Made by a program: the position numbers and the translations under genes | Notes under the pieces: model-generated | Seen by the model: the letters and a program-made list of their open reading frames with translations, nothing else | Databases searched by the model: none | What the model was told of the DNA's origin: nothing | Shown: positions 25,863-34,840 of the stretch, in pieces | Layout of the letters: each line of letters begins with the position of its first letter | Position numbering within the stretch: position 1 is the stretch's first letter | Source of the DNA: Rhodococcus_G sp042879035 | GTDB lineage: Bacteria > Actinomycetota > Actinomycetes > Mycobacteriales > Mycobacteriaceae | Length of the DNA stretch: 64,000 nucleotides | Direction: 5' to 3' | Assembly: GCF_042879035.1 (NCBI RefSeq) | Contig: NZ_JBIAOU010000001.1 | Span: forward strand, 868,001-932,000

Positions 25863-28649
25863 ATGTCCACCACCGAGCACCCTTCCCCGGTCCCCGCACC
25901 GGCCGACCCGGCGGGGTCGACACCCTGGCACGCGCAGGAACCCGACCGGGTCGTCGCCCACCTCGAGTCCGATTCCGTGACGGGACTGACCGCCTCCGAG
26001 GCGGCGGACCGCACGCGCCGGTTCGGCGTGAACGAGATCGCCGCCGAACCGGCCCCGTCGATCTGGGCGACCGCGGGTCGCCAGGTCCGGGACCTGATGA
26101 ACCTGATGCTGATCGCCGTCGCCGTCGTCAGCATCGTGATCGACGAGATCCCCACGGCGATCGTCGTCGTCGTCCTGGTCGCGCTCAACGTGGTGCTGGG
26201 CACCCAGCAGGAACTGAAGGCTCGCGCCAGCGTCGACGCGCTCGCGAAGATGCAGACCCCGCAGGCCCGGGTGATCCGCGACGGAACGCTGACGCAGCTG
26301 CCCGCGACCGGCCTCGTCCCCGGCGACATCGTCGAACTCGAGGCCGGCGACATCGTTCCCGCGGACGGCAGGCTGCTGCGGTCGGCCACCCTCGAAACCC
26401 AGGAAGCGGCGTTGACCGGCGAGAGCGCGCCGGTCGGCAAGGACGCGTCGACACTGTCCGCCGTCGACGTCCCGCTCGGCGACCGCACCGACATGGCGTT
26501 CCAGAACACCTCGGTCACGCGCGGCACGGCCACCATGGTGGTCACCGAGACCGGGATGAACACCGAGATGGGACGCATCGCGTCGATGCTCTCGGCTGTC
26601 GCGCCGAGCAAGTCCCCGCTGCAGCGCGAACTCGACTCGCTGACCAAGGTGCTCGGCATCATCGCCTGGGCGGCGGTCGCGATCATCGTGGTCATCGGCC
26701 TGTTCCGCGGACAGGACACCACGACGCTGCTGTTGCTCGGCATCTCGATGGGTGTCTCCGCGATTCCCACCGGTCTGCCCACCTTCGTCCAGGCGATGCT
26801 CGCGTTCGGAGCCCGCCAGCTCGCCGACGCCAAGGCGGTGGTGAAGAACCTCACCGACGTCGAGACCCTGGGCGCGACGAGCGCGATCAACTCCGACAAG
26901 ACCGGCACCCTGACGATGAATCAGATGACGGTGCGGTCGCTCTACTTCCACACCCGCTGGTACACCGTCGGCGGTGAGGGATACAGCAAGACCGGGACGA
27001 TCACCCACACCGCAGGCGACGCGGTCCCCGACTTCACGATGCTCGCCTACGGGCTGTGCCTGGACAGTGACGCGACCGTGTCCGACTCCGGTGAGGTGGT
27101 GGGCGACCCCACCGAGGCCGCGCTGGTGGTGCTCGCCGCCAAGATCGGTGTCGACGCGCCATTGACCCGGCGGCAGTATCCGCGGGTCGCCGAGGTTCCG
27201 TTCGACTCCGCCTACAAGTTCATGGCGACCTTCCATCACCTGGACATCGACGGCGAGGCGCGCTTCGTGGAGGTGGTCAAGGGCGGACCGGACGTGGTCC
27301 TCGACCGGTGCACGCACGCCTTCCTGCCGGGTCGGGAGTCGGTTCCGATCGACCAGGTGCGCGAGGAGTTGACCGCGGCGAACCGCACGATGTCCGAGAA
27401 GGGTCTGCGGGTGCTGGCGTTCGCCGCCCGCGACGTCGCCGGCCAGGAGGACGCGGTGGTGGGCGACCCGATGTCGTTCGTCGAGAACCTGACCTTCATC
27501 GGGATGGTCGGCATCATCGACCCGCTGCGACCCGAGGCCGTCGACGCGGTGCGGACCGCGCACGAGGCGGGCATCGAGGTCCGGATGATCACCGGCGATC
27601 ACGCGATCACCGCCTCGGCGATCGGTGCCGAGCTCGGACTCGGCCCGGGTGCCATCGGCGGAGCCGAACTGCAGACCCTGACCGACGACGAGCTGGCGGC
27701 CCGGTTGCCGAACCTGCACGTGTTCGGTCGCGTCACACCGCAGGACAAGCTGCGCCTCGCCGACATCATGCAACGCGGCGGTGCCGTGGTCGCGATGACC
27801 GGTGATGCCGTCAACGACGCCGCCGCGCTGAAGAAGGCCGACATCGGCGTCGCGATGGGCTCCGGCAGCGAGGTCACCAAGCAGGCGGGCAAGATGGTGC
27901 TCACCGACGACAACTTCGGGACACTGATCACCGCGATCCGTCTGGGCCGCAGCATCTACGACAAGATCGTCTCGTACATCCGCTACCAGATGGCGAAGCT
28001 GTTCTCGCTGGTGCTGCTGTTCCTCGCGGCGAGCCTGTTCGACATCAACGAGGGCGTCGCACTCACCCCGATGATGGTGCTGTTCCAGCACTTCTTCATC
28101 ACCCTGTTCCCGGTCGCGGTGATCATGGCCGACCCGCCGCCGCCGAACCTGATGAACAAGCCGCCCCGCGACCCCCGGGTCCCGATCGCGAACCGACCCG
28201 CGTTCACGCAGTGGCTCGCCTACGGGATACTCCAGTTCGTCGTCACCCTCGCGGCGATGCTCCTCGCGCCCGGCGAGCTGAGCACGACCGAGGGGAACGT
28301 GCCGATGACGATGGCGTTCGTGGTGATGTCGCTCGGTTCCGTCCTGGCCGGTCTGGTGATGCGCCGGGACCCGGAGTCCGGTGTCACGGCACCCGTGCTG
28401 AACGCCCTGAAGATCCTGTCCGTGCCCGTCGTCGTCACGGTGCTCGCGGTGGAACTCGGCTTCCTCCAGGACCTGCTGATGACGACGTCGCTGACCGGAC
28501 CCCAGTGGCTCGCCGGCATCGGGTGGGCGCTGATCATCCCCGTCGTCGTGGAGGCGGAGAAGGCCGTCCGCCGGCGTCGGCGCGCCGTCGCCGAGGCGCC
28601 GGTGTCCGCGGCGGAGACGGTGACGCCGGCGCGGGCCCGCGCCAGCTGA
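25863..28649 (+). CDS. P-type cation-transporting ATPase with variant core motifs
   Basis: 928-aa P2-type ATPase with N-terminal cation-ATPase domain, TGES at 185-188, phosphorylated Asp345 in SDKTGTLTMNQM, KGGPDVVLDRC in the N domain, ITGDHAITASAIG, and six C-terminal helices. Two canonical motifs differ: membrane helix 4 reads IPTGLP (301-306) where Ca2+/Na+ pumps have IPEGLP, and the P-domain reads GDAVNDAAALKKAD (647-660) instead of GDGVNDAPAL. The missing Glu removes a main ion ligand of SERCA-like pumps, so the ion may not be Ca2+ (proton or other monovalent ions are possible). Follows ppk2 in the same direction. Start ATG 25863 chosen at the family N-terminus. Confidence 0.88.
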   Translation: MSTTEHPSPVPAPADPAGSTPWHAQEPDRVVAHLESDSVTGLTASEAADRTRRFGVNEIAAEPAPSIWATAGRQVRDLMNLMLIAVAVVSIVIDEIPTAIVVVVLVALNVVLGTQQELKARASVDALAKMQTPQARVIRDGTLTQLPATGLVPGDIVELEAGDIVPADGRLLRSATLETQEAALTGESAPVGKDASTLSAVDVPLGDRTDMAFQNTSVTRGTATMVVTETGMNTEMGRIASMLSAVAPSKSPLQRELDSLTKVLGIIAWAAVAIIVVIGLFRGQDTTTLLLLGISMGVSAIPTGLPTFVQAMLAFGARQLADAKAVVKNLTDVETLGATSAINSDKTGTLTMNQMTVRSLYFHTRWYTVGGEGYSKTGTITHTAGDAVPDFTMLAYGLCLDSDATVSDSGEVVGDPTEAALVVLAAKIGVDAPLTRRQYPRVAEVPFDSAYKFMATFHHLDIDGEARFVEVVKGGPDVVLDRCTHAFLPGRESVPIDQVREELTAANRTMSEKGLRVLAFAARDVAGQEDAVVGDPMSFVENLTFIGMVGIIDPLRPEAVDAVRTAHEAGIEVRMITGDHAITASAIGAELGLGPGAIGGAELQTLTDDELAARLPNLHVFGRVTPQDKLRLADIMQRGGAVVAMTGDAVNDAAALKKADIGVAMGSGSEVTKQAGKMVLTDDNFGTLITAIRLGRSIYDKIVSYIRYQMAKLFSLVLLFLAASLFDINEGVALTPMMVLFQHFFITLFPVAVIMADPPPPNLMNKPPRDPRVPIANRPAFTQWLAYGILQFVVTLAAMLLAPGELSTTEGNVPMTMAFVVMSLGSVLAGLVMRRDPESGVTAPVLNALKILSVPVVVTVLAVELGFLQDLLMTTSLTGPQWLAGIGWALIIPVVVEAEKAVRRRRRAVAEAPVSAAETVTPARARAS

Positions 28650-28661
28650 CCCGACACGAAG

Positions 28662-28703
28662 AAGGGTGCACCCCTCGGCGGCGCCGAGATGTGCACCCTT
28701 TTT
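28662..28703. terminator. Bidirectional terminator between the P-type ATPase and sepIVA
   Basis: Stem-loop with outer arms AAGGGTGCAC/GTGCACCCTT and inner arms CTCGGC/GCCGAG, followed on the plus strand by a T-run. It lies between convergent stops at 28649 and 28709 and can serve both. Confidence 0.85.
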
Positions 28704-28708
28704 CGGTG

Positions 28709-29473
28709 TCAGCGACGGCGGTCGGAGCGCCGCTCGTCGGTGTCGTCGTAGGTCGGCACTCCGGTGCCGGTGCGTAGCTGCTGCCGTCCACGCCCGACGG
28801 AGCGGATGGTTCCGGTGAGGAACTCCTCGAACTCGGCGAGTTTGTTGTCCACGTAGAGGTCACAGTCGCTACGCAGCCGGTCGGATTCGGCGTGTGCGGC
28901 GTCGATGACCCGAGCCGACTCGGTGTGGGCCGCCTGCACGACCTCGGTCTCCGAGACGAGGCGTTCCTGCTCGGCCCGGCCGTCCGCGACGGACCGTTCC
29001 TGCGACGCTCGCCCGGATTCGATCATGCGTTCCGCCTCGGCAGCGGCCCGGCCGGTCACGTCCTGGTACTCGCGGCGACCGTCCGCGATGGTGCGATCGG
29101 CCTCGTCCTGCGCGTCGACGACGAGCTGCTCGGCGTGGGCCTGGGCCTCCGCGACCATCCGATCGGCCTTGTCCTTGGCGTCGGCCAGGATCCGGTCGGC
29201 GTCCGCGCGGGCGTTCGACAGCGTCTCCTCGGCCTCCGCGTCGGCGCTCGACACCGTCTGCTCGGCATGGGTCCGGGCATCGCCCACCAGTTTGTCGCGA
29301 TGATCGAGGACGTCCTGCGCGTCGTCGAGTTCGCCCGGGATCGCGTCCCGGACGTCGTCGAGCAGTTCCAGGACGTCACCGCGTGGGACGACACAGCCGG
29401 CGGTCATCGGGACACCCCGGGCCTCTTCCACGATCGCGACCAGCTCGTCGAGCGCCTCGAATACCCGGTACAC
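28709..29473 (-). CDS. sepIVA: SepIVA-like DivIVA-domain septation protein
   Basis: 254-aa protein matching mycobacterial SepIVA (Rv2927c type), a DivIVA-like coiled-coil protein needed for septation and cell-envelope growth. Start VYRVFEALDELVAIVEEARG and GCVVPRGDVLELLDDVRDAI are the recognisable N-terminal blocks; residues about 70-215 form a long Ala/Glu/Arg/Asp coiled coil with repeating A.A.AEE.... heptads; the C-terminus is basic. GTG 29473 chosen because homologues start there. In mycobacteria this gene is next to DUF177; here ppk2 and the P-type ATPase lie between. Confidence 0.88.
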   Translation of the reverse strand: MYRVFEALDELVAIVEEARGVPMTAGCVVPRGDVLELLDDVRDAIPGELDDAQDVLDHRDKLVGDARTHAEQTVSSADAEAEETLSNARADADRILADAKDKADRMVAEAQAHAEQLVVDAQDEADRTIADGRREYQDVTGRAAAEAERMIESGRASQERSVADGRAEQERLVSETEVVQAAHTESARVIDAAHAESDRLRSDCDLYVDNKLAEFEEFLTGTIRSVGRGRQQLRTGTGVPTYDDTDERRSDRRR

Positions 29474-29586
29474 GCCACACCCCAATCGTCGACAGCGGCC
29501 ATCAACGCCTTCAATCTTGCCGCAGCCCGCGACCGCGGTGCGGCACCACACCCGGGCGCGCCCCGGACGTGTCGCGGATCATCAGG

Positions 29587-30084
29587 TCACGAACGCGTCG
29601 CAGCCTTGCGTTCGGCGATGCGATCGAGCAGGCGGGCGTGCACCTTGGCGGGCAGCATGTCCGCGACGTCGCCGCCGTACGTCGCGACCTCCTTGACGAG
29701 CGAGCTCGACAGGTAGCTGTACCGCGGATTGGTGGCGACGAACAGGGTGTCGACGCCGGTGAGCTTGTGGTTCATCTGCGCCATCTGCAGCTCGTAGTCG
29801 AAGTCGTTGGCGCCGCGCAGGCCCTTGACGATCGCCGTCGCACCGTTGTTCGTCGCGTAGTCGACGAGCAGGCCCTGCCACGAGTCGACGCTGACGTTCG
29901 GCAGATCCGCCGTCGCCTCGCGCAGCATCTCGAGCCGCTCGTCGATCGTGAACATGCCCTGCTTGTTGGGATTGATCACGACGGTCACGACGACCTCGTC
30001 GAATTGCACCGCCACGCGGGCGATCACGTCGAGGTGACCGTTGGTGACGGGGTCGAAGGAACCGGGGCAGACCGCCTTGCTCAT
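29587..30084 (-). CDS. coaD: Phosphopantetheine adenylyltransferase
   Basis: 165-aa enzyme of coenzyme A synthesis transferring AMP to 4'-phosphopantetheine. Nucleotidyl-transferase motif PGSFDPVTNGH at 7-17 and the C-terminal YSYLSSSLVKEVATYGGD block are complete. The ATG at 30084 overlaps the rsmD stop by the ATGA arrangement, so the two are coupled. Confidence 0.97.
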   Translation of the reverse strand: MSKAVCPGSFDPVTNGHLDVIARVAVQFDEVVVTVVINPNKQGMFTIDERLEMLREATADLPNVSVDSWQGLLVDYATNNGATAIVKGLRGANDFDYELQMAQMNHKLTGVDTLFVATNPRYSYLSSSLVKEVATYGGDVADMLPAKVHARLLDRIAERKAATRS

Positions 30085-30644
30085 GACTGCAGACGGTAAC
30101 AGGCGATCTCGACGCGGGTGTCACCGTACTTGCGGGCGCGTTCGACTTCGAACCCGTCGGGCCACACCGTCTCCGGCGAACGGGACCCTCGCTCGACCAC
30201 CACCAGCGATCCCTCCCCGATCCAGGCCTTCGCCGCCAGATCGGCGAGCACCGACCCGAGTTCGCCTGCGCCCAGCGCATACGGCGGGTCGAGCAGCACG
30301 ATGTCGTACTCGCCGTCGGGTGTGCCCGCGACGACGGCGGCCGCCGGCGCGGTCGTGACGACCGCGCCGGGCAGGCCCACCTCGGCGATGTTCTCCCGCA
30401 CCACCGCAGCGGCACGGGCGTTCGACTCGACCAGCTGCACGTAGCCGGCACCGCGCGAGAGTGCTTCCAGCCCAAGCGCACCCGACCCGGCGTACAGGTC
30501 GAGTACCCGTGCGCCGTCGAGGTCCATGCGGGCGGCGAGGGCACTGAACAGCGCCTCCCGCACCCGTTCGGAGGTCGGCCGGGTGCCCTGCGTGGGCACC
30601 CGTAGCCGGCGCCCGCCTGCGGCGCCGGCCACGATGCGGGTCAC
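30081..30644 (-). CDS. rsmD: 16S rRNA (guanine(966)-N2)-methyltransferase RsmD
   Basis: 187-aa SAM-dependent methyltransferase modifying 16S rRNA. TRIVAGAAGGRRLRVP is the conserved start, RPTSERVREALFSAL follows, SAM site VLDLYAGSGALGLEALSRGA, catalytic DPPY. Usual partner of coaD, with which it overlaps by four bases. Confidence 0.95.
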   Translation of the reverse strand: MTRIVAGAAGGRRLRVPTQGTRPTSERVREALFSALAARMDLDGARVLDLYAGSGALGLEALSRGAGYVQLVESNARAAAVVRENIAEVGLPGAVVTTAPAAAVVAGTPDGEYDIVLLDPPYALGAGELGSVLADLAAKAWIGEGSLVVVERGSRSPETVWPDGFEVERARKYGDTRVEIACYRLQS

Positions 30645-30698
30645 TGCGTGACCCCCGCCACGAACGGGGTCACTGCGGTGCCCTGGCCGCGAGCGGTG

Positions 30699-33600
30699 TC
30701 ACTGCGGGCCGTCCTCCTCCGCGGCGACGACCGAGATCACCGTGAGCAGGTCGCCGCCCTCGACCTGCTGGACGGGGGCGATGGCGAGTCGCGAGACGGT
30801 GCCGCTGCGGGTGGCGGTGATCGCGGCCTCCATCTTCATCGCCTCGATGGTGGCGACGGTGTCCCCGGCGGTGACCTTCTGGCCCTCGGCGACGACGAGG
30901 GTCACGACACCGGCGAACGGAGCGGCGACGTGGCCCGGGTTGGAGCGGTCGGCCTTCTCCGCGGCCGGGATCTCGCTGGCGATCGAGCGGTCCCGCACCG
31001 ACACCGGCCGCAGCTGGCCGTTGAGGATGCACATCACGGTGCGCATGCCCCGCTCGTCGGGGTCGGAGATCGCCTCGAGTCCGATGAGCAGCTCGACGCC
31101 CTTCGCGAGTTGGACGCGGTGCTCCTCGCCCTGTCGCAGGCCGTAGAAGAACTGGTTCGCCGACAGCCGGGACGTGTCGCCGTACTTCTCCTTGTGCTCG
31201 GCGAACTCCCTCGTCGGCGCCGGGAACAGCAGCCGGTTGAGGGTGGCGCGCCGCTCGTCCGCGTCGCCCGCCAGTCCGGCCTCGTCGGCCGCGCTCAGCG
31301 GGGTCTCGGGCTTGGCCGGTCCGCGTCCCTCGAGGGCCTTGCTGCGCAACGGTTCCGGCCATCCGCCCGCGGGGGTGCCGAGTTCGCCGCGCAGGAACCC
31401 GACCACCGAATCGGGGATGTCGAATCCGGCCGGGTTCGCGGCGAACTCGTCCGCCGACACCCCGGAACCGACGAGGTGCAGCGCGAGGTCGCCGACGACC
31501 TTCGACGACGGGGTGACCTTGACGAGGCGGCCGAGCATCCGGTCCGCAGCCGCGTACTTCGCCTCGACCTCCTCGAACTGGTCGCCGAGTCCGAGGGCGA
31601 TCGCCTGCTGGCGCAGGTTCGACAGCTGACCGCCGGGGATCTCGTGGGTGTAGACGCGTCCGGTGGGTGCGGGCAGCCCGGACTCGAACGGCGCGTACAC
31701 CTTGCGCAGCGCCTCCCAGTACGGCTCGAGGTCGCACACGGCCTGCAGGTCGATGCCGGTGTCGCGGTCGCTGTGCGCGGCCGCGGCGACGATCGCCGAC
31801 AGTGCGGGCTGGCTGGTGGTGCCCGCCAGCGCGGCACTGGCGCCGTCGACGGCGTCGGCACCGGCGTGCCACGCCGCCAGGTAGGTCGCCAGCTGGCCGC
31901 CGGGGGTGTCGTGGGTGTGCACGTGCACCGGCAGGTCGAAGTTCTTGCGGAGCGCGGTCACCAGCGTGGTCGCCGCCGGAGCGCGCAGCAGACCGGCCAT
32001 GTCCTTGATCGCCAGCACGTGCGCGCCGGCGTCGACGATCTGCTCGGCCAGCTTCAGGTAGTAGTCCAGGGTGTAGAGCGACTCGTTCGGGTTCGACAGG
32101 TCACCGGTGTAGGACAGCGCGACCTCGGCGACGGCGGTCCCGGTCTCGCGGACCGCGTCGATCGCCGGCCGCATCTGGTCGACGTTGTTGAGGGCGTCGA
32201 AGATCCGGAAGATGTCGACACCGGTGGAGGTGGCCTCGGCCACGAACGCCCGCGTCACCGTCTCCGGGTACGGGGTGTAGCCGACGGTGTTGCGGCCACG
32301 CAGCAGCATCTGCAGGCAGATGTTCGGCATCGCCTCCCGCAGCGCGGCGAGCCGCTCCCACGGGTCCTCGTGCAGGAATCGCAACGCCACGTCGTAGGTG
32401 GCGCCGCCCCACGCCTCCACCGACAGCAGCTCCGGCGTCATCCGAGCGACATGGCCGGCAACGGTGAGCAGGTCGCGGGTGCGCAGCCGGGTCGCGAGCA
32501 GGGACTGGTGCGCGTCCCGGAAGGTGGTGTCGGTGACCGCGAGTGCCTTCTGCTCCCGCAGCGACCGGGCGAAGCCCTCGGGGCCGAGTTCGACGAGGCG
32601 CTGCTTCGACCCGGCGGGCGGCGCCGCCTTGAGGTCGATGTCGGGCAGCTTGTCGTGGGGGTAGACCGAGGTGGGTCGCTCACCGTGCGGCTTGTTGACC
32701 GTCACGTCCGCGAGGTACCGCAGGATGCGGGTGCCGCGGTCGGCGGAGGCGCGGGAGGTGAGCAGCTCGGGCCGCTGCTCGATGAACGAGGTGGTGACGT
32801 TGCCGGCCTGGAAGTCCGGGTCGTCGAGAACGGCCTGCAGGAACGGGATGTTCGTCGCGACACCGCGGATGCGGAACTCGGTGACCGCTCGCCGGGCCCG
32901 CGCCGCTGCCGCGCGCAGATCCGTGCCACGGCAGGTGAGCTTGACCAGCATCGAGTCGAAGTAGGCACCGACCTCGGCGCCGACCATGGTGCCGCCGTCG
33001 AGGCGGACACCGGCGCCACCCGGGGTCCGGTAGCCGGTGATGCGGCCCGTGTCCGGGCGGAACCCGTTGGCCGGGTCCTCGGTCGTGATCCGCAACTGCA
33101 GTGCCGCGCCCCGCAGCCTGACCGACTCCTGCGACAGGCCGAGGTCTTCGAGGGTCTCGCCCGACGCGATCCGCAGCTGCGACTGCACGAGATCGACATC
33201 GGTGACCTCCTCGGTCACCGTGTGCTCGACCTGGATCCGCGGGTTCATCTCGATGAAGACGTGGTTGCCGCGGGTGTCGAGGAGGAACTCGACGGTGCCC
33301 GCGCACGAGTACCCGATCTGCTTGGCGAACGCCACGGCGTCCGCGCAGATCTTCTGCCGCAGCTCCTCGGGCAGGTTCGGTGCGGGCGCGAGCTCGATCA
33401 CCTTCTGGTGCCGCCGCTGCAGCGAGCAGTCCCGCTCGAACAGGTGGATCACGTTGCCCTGCTGATCGGCGAGGATCTGCACCTCGATGTGCCGCGGATC
33501 GACCACCGCCTGCTCGAGGAACACCGTCGCATCACCGAACGCGGACTCCGCCTCCCGCGCCGCCGCCTCGATCGCCTCACGCAGCTGGGCGCGCTCGGCG

Positions 33601-34112
33601 ACCCGCCGCATACCGCGGCCACCACCACCGGCGACGGCCTTGACGAAGACCGGGAACTCCATGTTCTCCGACGCGGCCAGCAGCTCCTCGACATCCGAGG
33701 ACGGCTCGGACGACGCCAGCACCGGCAGCCCCGCCGCCTTCGCCGCCGCGATCGCCCGCGCCTTGTTGCCCGTCAGCTCCAGCACCTCGGCGGACGGGCC
33801 GACGAAGGTGATGCCCTCGGCCGCACACGCCGCAGCGAGGTCGGGGTTCTCGGACAGGAATCCGTAACCCGGGTAGATCGCGTCGGCACCGGCCTTCTTC
33901 GCCGCCGCCACGATCTCGTTCACCGACAGGTACGCCCGGACCGGGTGCCCTTCCTCACCGATCTGGTAACTCTCGTCGGCCTTCAGCCGGTGGACCGAGT
34001 TGCGGTCCTCGTACGGAAAGACGGCGACCGTGCCCGCACCCAACTCGTACGAGGCACGGAACGCCCGGATCGCAATTTCGCCGCGGTTGGCAACCAAGAC
34101 TTTTGAGAACAT
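30699..34112 (-). CDS. pyc: Pyruvate carboxylase
   Basis: 1137-aa biotin enzyme making oxaloacetate from pyruvate, bicarbonate and ATP. Domains in order: biotin carboxylase (1-455; glycine-rich GGGGRGMR loop, NPRIQVEHTVTEEVT), carboxyltransferase with DTTFRDAHQSLLATR at about 535-550, and a C-terminal biotinyl domain with EAMKME placing the biotin on Lys1093. Single-chain form, full length. Lies upstream of rsmD, the same position as pca (Rv2967c) in M. tuberculosis. ATG 34112 starts MFSKVLVANRGEIA, the family start. Confidence 0.97.
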   Translation of the reverse strand: MFSKVLVANRGEIAIRAFRASYELGAGTVAVFPYEDRNSVHRLKADESYQIGEEGHPVRAYLSVNEIVAAAKKAGADAIYPGYGFLSENPDLAAACAAEGITFVGPSAEVLELTGNKARAIAAAKAAGLPVLASSEPSSDVEELLAASENMEFPVFVKAVAGGGGRGMRRVAERAQLREAIEAAAREAESAFGDATVFLEQAVVDPRHIEVQILADQQGNVIHLFERDCSLQRRHQKVIELAPAPNLPEELRQKICADAVAFAKQIGYSCAGTVEFLLDTRGNHVFIEMNPRIQVEHTVTEEVTDVDLVQSQLRIASGETLEDLGLSQESVRLRGAALQLRITTEDPANGFRPDTGRITGYRTPGGAGVRLDGGTMVGAEVGAYFDSMLVKLTCRGTDLRAAAARARRAVTEFRIRGVATNIPFLQAVLDDPDFQAGNVTTSFIEQRPELLTSRASADRGTRILRYLADVTVNKPHGERPTSVYPHDKLPDIDLKAAPPAGSKQRLVELGPEGFARSLREQKALAVTDTTFRDAHQSLLATRLRTRDLLTVAGHVARMTPELLSVEAWGGATYDVALRFLHEDPWERLAALREAMPNICLQMLLRGRNTVGYTPYPETVTRAFVAEATSTGVDIFRIFDALNNVDQMRPAIDAVRETGTAVAEVALSYTGDLSNPNESLYTLDYYLKLAEQIVDAGAHVLAIKDMAGLLRAPAATTLVTALRKNFDLPVHVHTHDTPGGQLATYLAAWHAGADAVDGASAALAGTTSQPALSAIVAAAAHSDRDTGIDLQAVCDLEPYWEALRKVYAPFESGLPAPTGRVYTHEIPGGQLSNLRQQAIALGLGDQFEEVEAKYAAADRMLGRLVKVTPSSKVVGDLALHLVGSGVSADEFAANPAGFDIPDSVVGFLRGELGTPAGGWPEPLRSKALEGRGPAKPETPLSAADEAGLAGDADERRATLNRLLFPAPTREFAEHKEKYGDTSRLSANQFFYGLRQGEEHRVQLAKGVELLIGLEAISDPDERGMRTVMCILNGQLRPVSVRDRSIASEIPAAEKADRSNPGHVAAPFAGVVTLVVAEGQKVTAGDTVATIEAMKMEAAITATRSGTVSRLAIAPVQQVEGGDLLTVISVVAAEEDGPQ

Positions 34113-34257
34113 CGCTGAAAACTACCCTCGCGTTCAGGACGTGGACGGCACGCCGTCCCAGCATTCGGGAAATCCACGGTACATTCGGACACCTGTAACG
34201 ATGCAGTACGCTACCGGCCCCGCATCTCACAGCGGAACCGGTGTCCCGCGTGAACCG

Positions 34258-34785
34258 TCACCGGTCGGCGCCGGGCGCTCTCCGGGCCTGCATGACGTTC
34301 GCCCGACTCCAGGTCATCGACGCCCACTGGATCGCGAGCAGCGCCATCGCCGCCCACGCGATCAGCAACCCGATGCCCGTTCCGGAGGGTCGCGACTCGA
34401 CCGGCAGCGACTGCTGTGACCAGCGCGCCAACAGCCCGAACACGAACCCCATCGCCGTCCCGATCATGGCCAGCCAGGACAGTGCCCAGCGGCGGGTCAC
34501 CGCCGCGACCGTGGACACGCCGATCCCGAACACCACGACGAAACCGAGGAACAGTCGTAGCGGCACGGTGGCGGTGGCACCGCCCGCACCACCGAGCACA
34601 GCGATACCGGTGTGCGACCCGGCGTGGGGCAGGAACAGCGCGACGACCAGGACCGCGATCAGCGTGAGGACGACCGGCCGCCGGCGGCCGAACGAGAACT
34701 CCCGGGTGACCCGCCGCTCGATCGCCGACAGGTCGTCCTCGTAGGCGGACAGGTCTCCGGACTGCGCGGACACGTCGTCGGGCAT
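34258..34785 (-). CDS. Small conserved membrane protein
   Basis: 175-aa protein with an acidic soluble N-terminus (1-30) and four predicted helices (about 42-60, 64-90, 92-118, 140-165). No family recognised. The ATG at 34785 has GAGGAAG five bases upstream. It sits between recG and pyc in the same orientation, the place of the Rv2972c-like membrane protein in M. tuberculosis by position; sequence homology not verified. Likely cotranscribed after recG (55 bases). Confidence 0.75.
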   Translation of the reverse strand: MPDDVSAQSGDLSAYEDDLSAIERRVTREFSFGRRRPVVLTLIAVLVVALFLPHAGSHTGIAVLGGAGGATATVPLRLFLGFVVVFGIGVSTVAAVTRRWALSWLAMIGTAMGFVFGLLARWSQQSLPVESRPSGTGIGLLIAWAAMALLAIQWASMTWSRANVMQARRAPGADR

Positions 34786-34840
34786 CTCACTTCCTCGGTT
34801 CGTCGGGGCGGCGAGCAGGGGTGGGGCCGCCTGGGACACG

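Noticed and set aside
25758..28091. 777-codon minus-strand open frame opposite the P-type ATPase
   Set aside because: Composition typical of an antisense frame; the plus-strand gene has all P-type ATPase motifs.
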